Origin: Crocodylus rhombifer
Lineage: Eukaryota > Chordata > Crocodylia > Crocodylidae
Assembly (NCBI GenBank): GCA_038503035.1
Contig: JAVSML010025185.1
Location: 9,039 to 73,038 of the forward strand
Direction of reading: 5' to 3'
DNA: 64,000 bases
Shown: piece by piece, positions 55,701 through 64,000 of the stretch
How the letters are laid out: each line of letters opens with the position of its first letter
Position numbering within the stretch: position 1 is the stretch's first letter
Position numbers and translations under genes: made by a program
The notes under the pieces: generated by a model
Seen by the model: the letters and a program-made list of their open reading frames with translations, nothing else
What the model was told of the DNA's origin: nothing
The model's database searches: none

Positions 55701-56202
55701 GGGGGTGTCCAGACGAGCATGGATGTGTGGTAGATGGCACCACAAGCACAGTTGCAGCACCACATACTGCACAGTTAGGTGTTCTCCACACTGCAAGGAC
55801 GTACTGCCCATGTGTGTGCTACTCAGCTTGGTTTTTTTCATGAGTGTTTTTGACTCCTGGATATCCAGGGGTCAAAAAAACCCACGGGGGCAAGAAAACC
55901 CAGAGTAATGCATGCACAGGCAGTGTGTCCCACTGAAAAGCAGAGCTGGACCACCTGGAGCTGCATTGTCGTTGTTAGCCAGGCTCTGCCCGGCAGTATC
56001 ACTGCTGCTGCAGGCTCAGGGGAGCCCCAGGACTCCAGGCAAGTGCTGGCCCCAGCCTCCCCTACTGCCCCCAGGGTAACTTGCTGCACATCAAAGCATG
56101 TGTGGCATGGGCATTCCCTGTGGACAAGTAGCTGTGGTGCAAGAAGCACCTCTACTACTTGTCCTTAGGGAACCAAACATCTGCGCTCATCTGGACATGG
56201 CC
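55701..56202. mobile_element. Probable hAT-like element, about 500 bp
   Basis: The left end GGGGGTGTCCAGACGAGCAT and the reversed right end GGCCATGTCCAGATGAGCGC form an imperfect inverted repeat. The interior is GC-rich and contains a perfect-centre palindrome at 55847-55878. No safe 8-bp duplication was found. Overlapping frames are compositional. Confidence 0.5.
55847..55878. repeat. 32-bp near-perfect palindrome without spacer
   Basis: TTTTTGACTCCTGGAT is directly followed by ATCCAGGGGTCAAAAA. The arms are 16 bases each with one mismatch and no loop. Confidence 0.92.
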
Positions 56203-58680
56203 ATAGATGATTTCCTTTGCTCTGGTACCTCCTGCAGCCAAGCTGGTTCCAAACATACCAGCACCTGCCTTACCTTTGGATTAAAACAGCAAGGGTGAGA
56301 GGGGGACACAGGTGTGGGGGAAGCTCAGTGTCTCCAGATATACTGTCCAGGCTTTTGCGCCCTGGAGAGGTCACGCCAGCTTTACTGTATCTTTCAAGCA
56401 AGGATTATGTTCAACAAGCTGATGTCTCACTCAGCATAATTCTGTTGTCTCATGGGACAGACAGATGCCTACTACTACTACAAAACTGGCATCCAGGTCC
56501 TTGGCAGCATTCACTGCTGCTTTTCATTTCCTGGAGTAGCTGCACTATTTCAACACATTCTGTTTCTCACACCCCTTGAAGACATATGCTGTGCTGATTT
56601 CTTTCTGCCTTTTATGTGGCTTTCTGCAACATACTTATTGGACATTCTTAATCTCATTCTGCACTGCTTCTCGGGTTACTTTATCAGCAGCTTGGATGCT
56701 TATTTTGTACTAGTCACTGTTATTTTATTGATCATTCCCTTCAACAGGTAAATGCCCCTTCTATATTTTAAGTATATCTCTAAGGGTAAATCTGATTCTA
56801 TCAACTCTCTCCTTTAAAATGGTATCACATGTCCCTTAAACGATATGGTCTGTATTCAAAAAATATTGTACACCTCCAAAGTTTCACATGGATTCCAGAT
56901 TTGTCAGCTTTATAGGTGCTTACCTATTTACCCCTTCCTCTTCTTTAAATTAAAAAAAATCAAACCAATCCCTCTATAGCTGCATTCTGTCTAAGATTAC
57001 TGTATGAAACACTTGTATCAGTTGTATCAGCTATTCATTCTTTCAGGCTTTATTCCTGGCAAGATCATTTCAGCTGCACCAGTGTTTCATCTTCATCCCC
57101 CATGGTCAACTTTGTATACAAAATTCACTTTTGTTTTCACGGTTTCTGTCTCTGTGTAGAGTTTATTTGTCTGGAAATTCAGCTTTCCTGATGGCCTAAA
57201 TTCCTTCATGCCTTGCTTCTAAGACCTGTTTTGGTTATCTGATGTCCTGAGTGAGGAAGAGCACAATCATCACTAAACTGACCTACTGCCACCATAATTT
57301 AGATACTGCATACAGGGTAACAGCATGAAAAGGCTTCCAGTCAATTGGCTAATAAAATGATTTACAGACATCTATATTCAAACCATGTGCAGATTGACTT
57401 CCTGATGCTTTCTCTAAAATCTTTGTTCCCACAGTCTGTGTTCTTCCCTTCAAGTTCCATGCAGGTTACTACAATGCCATAATTTAGAATAAAATTTACT
57501 TAGTAAACTACCTCTAAAACCGAAAATTCTATTTTATGTTTGGGTTTCTTTTCTCTTTATTGTGAAGAAAACACATACTCAAATAGAGCAAAGACTAAAA
57601 TGGATATTCATGCTTAAATACTTTGCAGCACTCATCTCATTGCTTAACTGATTGCCCAGATTTGTGTGGATAAATGTGAATGTTTGTCTGTGCATATGCT
57701 GTACATAGTATATATCTTTATGAACTGCTGAATTCTGCATACTAACCTCTCTCTTAATTATTTCCATTTTTAGTTCAATGGCAATTTTGAAATACAAACC
57801 AGTCCATTCCAGTACAGAAACAAATGCAAAAAACTGTAATCTTCACTGATTTGAAAATAAAATTTTAAAAGTTGAAGTCTTTATTAAAGATAAAAATCAA
57901 AGACAATAATTAAATGAAGAATTGTTCTGAACAAGTTTTGCTGAAATTTGGCAGGCACATTTCAGTGTTTTCAAGTATGTATTTTTCATTGACAAAGTTG
58001 TGTGAGAAAATTTCCACCCAGCTCTAAATGGCTTTTTTTCCCATGAACTTAAATAGGATTGGGATAGATCTCTTTTAAAGAAATGTAAGGCTTTAGCAAA
58101 GCTCAGTGAATTTATCTAATATTATTTTTGACCACTGCAAGTTTCTGTGCTGCATATTTAAATTTATCTTGAATTTAGTTTTCCTTGGTATGCTTGTCTT
58201 TAGATAGCTCACAAAGTACCCAAGTACTGTAATCTTACTGGAAGTAAAATATACAACCTGGAAAAAGTCAGAAAATATCAACTCAGGAAATAAAATAATA
58301 AAATAATATCAACTCAAATTAATAAAAGCACAATATACTCCAGAGTGAAATCAGATTCCAAGTTATTAAAATAACAGAAACTGAATACAAGTTGGTCCAT
58401 GGCAACTGGAAGGACTCTAGGGACCACATGTAGTATTATGAGAAACTGAGCAGCATGAAGTAGGAATAATTCATGAAAAACTAACAAGGTGGTGTTAATA
58501 TAGAGCTTATAGAACAAATATAGTATGATATTTACTACTACTGCCATTTATGTCATTGTCTAAATACCATTATGACTGCTAATATCATTCTCAAGAAAGG
58601 ATCAAAGATACCATTATTCTGGATTTAAAATTATGAAAGGAATAAGCAGAATTTTAACCAAGATTTTTTTTCCTATACAA
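56203..58680. other. Unassigned interval
   Basis: No gene or clear repeat in about 2.5 kb. A 99-codon frame (56452-56751) is rich in hydrophobic residues, but no splice or family context supports it. Confidence 0.4.
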
Positions 58681-58899
58681 TGGGTGTGTCTACATGTTAA
58701 TTAGTACTTGCATAATCCAGTGCTAAGTAAATGTGCAGTAACCAGAGTTACTGTGTGATAGTATTTGTGAACACCTTTTAGTAATTTAGTAGCCTAATTA
58801 TACCGTGCAGTAGTGTATTAGCACTGTTTGTGCTGTGATGAGCTACTTAACAGTATTATTAGGTTACTGTGCAGTTAATATATTGTGTAGATGCTCCCA
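58681..58899 (+). mobile_element. MITE, 219 bp, hAT-type target duplication
   Basis: The element starts TGGGTGTGTCTACATG and its reversed right end reads TGGGAGCATCTACACA. Flanking octamers CTATACAA (58673-58680) and TTTTACAA (58900-58907) agree at six of eight positions. The interior is shared with 33823-34062 in the same orientation, for example GTGTATTAGCAC and TGTGCTGTGATGAGC. No coding content. Confidence 0.7.
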
Positions 58900-58907
58900 T
58901 TTTACAA

Positions 58908-59394
58908 TACATTGAATATTTGAGGTACTTCATGTGCTTTCAAGACCTTATATGAAAGAGGCTTCCCTGCAATTAAACCAAATTAGAGAAAGAAGGAAAG
59001 AAACCTGGTTTGTAAAACTTATAATATGAGCAATGGGATAGTTACATAGAAAAGTAAAACCACTATTGAGAGATGCTGAGAAAGTCATATAGTTTCTATG
59101 TGTTGACACATACACTATTGCCCAATCTGTAGTTTTAAACATTCTTTAATGTTATTTAAATATGTTCATTGACTTGGAAAGTTTATGAGATCCTGTACTC
59201 TTCATATTTAATAAATTCCAGAATTGTTTAATTGGTGATTTTTCACAGGCTAAAGACCAATGTCTTACAGTAAAATGCTACTTTTCAAAGTAACAACTGT
59301 GAAAGGTAAAAAATAAATGAAAGTTCAAGGGACCTCAGTTAGCATGCAAGCTCTGGAACTGTGATTGGAAGACATGCTGTGAACATCATAATCT
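58908..59394. other. AT-rich unassigned spacer
   Basis: Nothing recognisable between the MITE and the CR1. Confidence 0.5.
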
Positions 59395-60262
59395 AAACGC
59401 ATGCTTAGCAACTTTGCAAATAACACCAAGTTGGATGAAGTTACAGACACTTTGAAGGGTAGACTAAAATACAGAATGACTGGATGGGCTGGAAAATAGG
59501 TCCACAGTCAGTTAGATGAGCATCAACAAGGACAAATGCAAAGTCTTGCAGTTGGGATGGACTAACTGCACGTACAAATATAGACTGGGTAATGACTGGC
59601 TAGGCTGCAGTACTGCAGAGAAGGACTTAAGGTTTACAGTGGACCTTAAACTGAATATGAGCCAATAGTGAACTCTTGCTGCAAAAAAAAGAACACCCCA
59701 AAAGCATATCAAGGAAATGACTATTTTGCTCTTTTTAGCACTGGAGAGGGCTCACTTGGAGTTCTGGGTCCAGTTTTGGACCCCACACTTCAAGAAAGAT
59801 ATGGACAAACTGGAAAGAGTCCAGTGGAGAGTGACAAAAATGACTGGAGGCCTGGGAAGCATGACTTATGAGGACAGACTGAAAGAACTAGGAAGATTTA
59901 GTCTGGAGAAGAGAAGACTGAGGGGGGATTTGATAACTATCTTTTATTATCTGTAGGTGATTACAGAGAGATTGGAGATGAGAGAGGTTGGAGATGAGAG
60001 AGACTATTTTCTGTGGCCATAGAGGACAGGGCTAAGAACAATGACCTCAAGATTGGACATTTGAAGGAACCTTCTATAAGGATGGTCAAGCATTGGAACA
60101 GGAGAGAAGTTATGTAATCTCCATCCCTGGAAATGTTCAAGAGCAGGATAGACATATAGCTTGATTGGGATAGCTTATTTAGGGATGATCCTGCCTCGAG
60201 CAGATGGCTGGACTAGATGACTTTTCAAGGTCTGTTCCAGCCCATCCTCTGATAATATATCA
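59395..60262 (+). mobile_element. CR1 LINE, RT catalytic region to 3' end
   Basis: Plus-strand copy beginning near a decayed catalytic box (LSNFANNTKLDEVTDTLKGR, where ADD has become ANN). It passes through a segment with LEFWVQFWTPHFKKDMDKLE (59750-59810), RVTKMTGGLGSMTYEDRLKE and [19 protein letters not shown]. It ends with the tail AGATGACTTTTCAAGG followed by TCTGTTCCAG near 60212-60240. Several stops and shifts (59660, 59956) make it an older copy. Confidence 0.9.
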
Positions 60263-63200
60263 TTAGCATTACTTATGAACAGATACAGCTTTTGCAAGGA
60301 TTGAGAGGTTGGGGGAAAGTGTGGATGGTGTATATCCCCCAGGCTACTATACTTAGCATTTGGGCAAGCAGATGTCAAAGTTGTCAATCTGCTAGCCCTA
60401 CCCTAAACATTTTGGGCCAGATTCTATTTTACATAGGCATAAAAGTGGACCTAAGATCCAAGTGTGATCTTATTTGACCCTGCTCAAGTCCCTGAAAATC
60501 ACTCTGCAGCTCAGTGTCATCTTACCCTTAAGACTCAGTCACAAAAAACAGTGACTAGGAGGAGGACCCATCTATCTTTTGTATTAACAGCTTTTCAGGG
60601 GCTTGAGCTTGGTTGTGTATGATTGCACTTATACACATAATACATGGAATAGAATCTGACTCATGGTCCATATTCCTTTTTAAAACAGGAGGGCAGAGTA
60701 AGTAAGAATGTCTATTGGGTAGATCTTTAGCTCACCTACCTATTCTAGCCAGTTGCTTATTAATACCAAAGGTAAGTGTGAATACAGGAGCAGTAAGAGG
60801 AAAGGAACAGGAATACCTTAGCAAGATAAGACAAGAAAGAATCAAGTTGTCAGTCATCTTATCTTTAATCAGACACTCTGTTCATTGCCAATCCTTGGTT
60901 TATATGTGCTGCAGCTTGTATTATATGTAGAGATGGCTTTGACTCTCTAGTGATTTGCTTCTGTACTTGTTATCTTGGATATTTAGAAATACCAGAGATT
61001 CAGCAAAACTTGGAAGATGATGTAAAACCTGTCCCTAAGTCCTAGTGGCACTTACTGTTGAAGACGAAGAGAAGCAGATGCTAATTTGCTGCCAAACAAC
61101 AGGAAAAGCTATGCCTCCTGGCAAAAATCACACAAGTAAGTCTGAGGCCCCATCAAAGCCAATATTTGACTTTCTCCTCAATACTTTTTTCTATATTTCT
61201 AGGTTATGTAACATTACAAGGCAAGGAGTTCTGTTATGTGGAGACAAATAGACCTTTTACTCAGAATACCTGTATTTGTAGAGAGAATTAAGGGAATAAT
61301 GGATGCAAGTTTCCTGCTAACAATCAAGAGAAAGATGCCTGTGATGTGCCCTGGGGAAGCAGAGTAAAACCACTTCCCACTGGCATGGCAGAGCTGTATG
61401 CATGAAGCAGCTTAAATACCACATGGAACTGAGGCAGGAGCAGTGAGAATCCATTAGCATTTCACACCATCTTTGGTGGAAGGAGAACATCAAGCAATCT
61501 GGGAGTCCCTTGCACATGCCCCTCTAACAGCAGTCTGAAATAGCCTTTTCTTCAAAGATGTTGCATCAGATTTATGCAACTTGGAGAGATGGAGAAGATT
61601 GATAATATTATACATCCACAACACATAGCATCACTGTGGCAGAAGCCAAAGGTAGAATAGAAGAAATTGGAAATCATCAAAAAATAAATAAAGAGGAAGA
61701 ATGAAAGGGCCAAATGTTGGACCTAAGAAGACTAAGAACCCCTTCACTTGCTTTCCATGCACTGTATTTTTCATCCCTTGCTCTATCTTTTCTATATTTT
61801 ATCCATTAATCTTGTCTGCTGTTCAGAACATGGCCTTCCCTTTGTATCTGACAAAAGAAACACACATTTTACTCCATACTAATAATAGCAAAAGTGGGAA
61901 GGACTATATATGCTGATAAAAATGGGATCTCTGTTTAATCAATGTACTGAAGGTAAAATTAAATTTTTATAATTCTCCATAATGCTTGCAATCTGAGAGT
62001 GAGCCTTTGGAGTTCATTGCAAAGGATGTCATGATGACTTCAGTGGGTCTATGACAATTTATACATAGCGAAGATTTGTCCTCTGGAGTTGTCAGCATCT
62101 GTTATATGATTTCTAGTGAAGCCAGGTCTGTGCTACAGTTTTTCTGGCACAGTTAAGCGGCAAAAAAATGTATAAAAATAGTTTTCCCAGCAAAAACTGC
62201 CTGTGTATATAGATCATATTGGCAAGAGTTCCTTCTTCAGTTAAACCAGGAGGTGGTTTAAATTTATCAGATAAAGGTTTTTATGTAGTTAAAAGGTGGG
62301 AGTGAAACCTTAACTCTACTCATTCCCATATTTCAGACAGTTTAGCTGAGCTGTCAAGAGTGGTGGGGCGTGTGGCACTGAGTGGCAGAAGAGTAATAAT
62401 CAGATTGTTCCCTCTCTGGAGAAAGAAGGTAGAGAACTGTGATGCTGGGAGTCATTATTCCCCTTGTCCTCTACTCTCAAACAGATACGCTGACAGTCTG
62501 ATTCTACACAGTTTTAATTTATACAGAACTGCTGAACTTTTGTTGATGTGCTTTATCACACATTATTGGAGTGTGTTTCTCTTACTTCATTACTGTGTGT
62601 TGTAAGAAAAGGAACTAAATAGTGTATAAGATGATTACTATGGCTCTTATTTTTTCTTGTTTCACTCTACTTAGAATTTCTTTGGTTTTCCTTAATATCC
62701 TCAATTTTATAAAGACAGCATTTGACATTATTAGGCCTCATTTCCTTACACCAATATAAACCTAAATGGTGAAATCAGTGAAGTTACGTGTTTTCCACTG
62801 GTGTATTTGCAAGGTAAATCAAGCCTACTGTTTCAGTCTCATTCTGTTGCTAGCTTCTCATTTTAACAGGTTAGAATTAACAGAGCCCTCACTTAGTATT
62901 GAACTGAGTCGAACACATAGTGATGAAACCAAAGGCTCACATTCATAATTTATCCATCCAAGAATAATATCCATGTTTTAATCTAATAGAATATTCCTCT
63001 CTTAAATCTTCAATGCAAGGTTACGTCGATCAGAAAAAAAATGTTGCTTTCATCTCTAGGGAGCAAAAATCTATATTTAATATGATGAAATGAAACATCT
63101 AATTGATTATTCATAGGTTCAAGAGTAACCAGTTACACGCAAGTGAACATTTAGTATTCCTTTTTTACATACAGATTATGAACAAAAAGTTAGACGCTGA

Positions 63201-64000
63201 CCTCTTGTGAAAACTTTTGAAAAAATGTTCAGGCTTTTCAAATCATGAATTCCACTCTAATGGGAGAGGGAAGATCCATCTTTCAGTTCCTTCTCCCAGG
63301 ACTGTTTATGCATTTTACACTATGCAGTCCGTTTATTAATATATAGCAACAACCTTGGGAACACGAACAATAAACCAGGTCTCCTCTTGCCCAGGGAAGT
63401 GTCCTCATCACTAGGCAACAAACATGGGCTCTCTCTTGTTTGTTCTCCTTCAGACCCTTGGAATCCTTGGACTAAGATACCCCACCTATTCTATAGGCCG
63501 GTGATCAAGGCATTTCCGTAGTAAGTACAAGGTATATGGTAAGTGACGACGTGTAGAGGGTGCATGGGGGTGCATGCCCTGAGAGCACCAGTGCACCCCC
63601 TGATTGGCTGCGCTCACCACTTAGGCGATGGGTGGGGGGGGCAGGCAGGATCACCGGTGCCCGCCCTCCCAGAAGCAGCTGCAGTGATCAGCCACAGCAG
63701 TCAGCCACAGGGGAACTCCCTTTGGGCAGCGAGATCAGCCGCAGGGAGACCCCCAACCGTGCAGTGAGACTGATTGCAGGGGGGGTGGCACATGTCCCCA
63801 CTAAGGGGACACCAATAGCCCATGCATATGGTTAAGGTTGTTTCTGAAAGAGCAGGGAAAACCTGGGTTTTAGGGCATTTCCTAGATAAAAGATCTGAAC
63901 TATTATACAAAAGGTGGAAGCCACAAACTCCACCAGCTCTGTCTGATGTATGGTCAGGTAATGAATTAAATTCTGTCAGGTGTCAATTTAGCATCAGACA
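60263..64000. other. Unassigned terminal interval
   Basis: About 3.7 kb with no recognisable gene. GGGCCAGATTCTATTTTACA (60413) and GCCTCATTTCCTTACACC (62733) resemble an old dispersed sauropsid repeat. A GC-rich patch with repeated GATCAGCC(G/A)CAGGG phrases lies at 63545-63830. Confidence 0.4.

Noticed and set aside
55701..56202. Octamers around the hAT-like ends as a target duplication (ATAGATGG / ATAGATGA)
   Set aside because: They match at seven positions, but the left octamer is six bases away from the inverted terminus, so the boundaries do not agree.
56452..56751. 99-codon hydrophobic frame as a membrane protein
   Set aside because: AT/CT-rich composition gives hydrophobic codons by chance. 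No family resemblance, promoter or exon context was seen.

Overview
The window is a stretch of vertebrate nuclear DNA in which I recognise no host gene, exon, tRNA gene or rRNA gene. What can be named is almost entirely transposable-element sequence of different ages. The mix suggests a sauropsid, most likely a crocodilian and less likely a turtle. CR1-clade LINE fragments dominate. Several hAT-type DNA transposons with 8-bp target duplications are present, together with a mariner/Tigger-type element with a TA target duplication, a tRNA-derived SINE carrying a CR1-like tail, and an old Ty3/Gypsy element. Birds normally carry far fewer DNA transposons. No species was checked.

Layout, 1-15.9 kb: a possible retroviral LTR remnant (about 234-800); minus-strand CR1 pieces at 2.66-3.17, 3.80-4.41, 5.14-6.28, 12.77-12.85 and 13.74-14.65 kb; a 3.25-kb hAT-like element (6355-9606) with internal tandem arrays; and a 709-bp hAT element (13022-13730). 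15.9-20 kb: a complete but decayed Ty3/Gypsy element with both LTRs, a tRNA-Leu-like primer site, gag and pol. 20.2-21.4 kb: a plus-strand CR1. 21.4-27.3 kb: mostly AT-rich sequence with no recognised content beyond small DNA-transposon remnants and a CA microsatellite.

27.6-38.6 kb: this section is strongly nested. A foldback element (27596-29532) contains a 401-bp hAT element with a perfect 8-bp target duplication. A tRNA-Ile-like SINE lies at 32888. A plus-strand CR1 (about 34250-37705) was interrupted by a TA-flanked Tigger-like element and by a 1.77-kb TG...CA element flanked by GGGCC. 38.5-41.2 kb: broken coding sequence from a large, poorly described multi-copy protein family that I know from aquatic metazoan genomes; it is the most interesting object here.

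41-64 kb: a CR1 with an apparent 14-bp target duplication (42611-43553), a hAT element (44859-45302), a retroviral env-like remnant (46.9-48.1 kb), minus-strand CR1s at 48.5-49.3 and 54.36-55.18 kb, a head-to-head tRNA-like repeat (about 54 kb), a hAT-like element near 55.7-56.2 kb, a 219-bp MITE (58681-58899) and a plus-strand CR1 (59.4-60.26 kb). The remainder is unassigned. Every coding sequence seen is broken by stops or frameshifts, so none is likely to be active.
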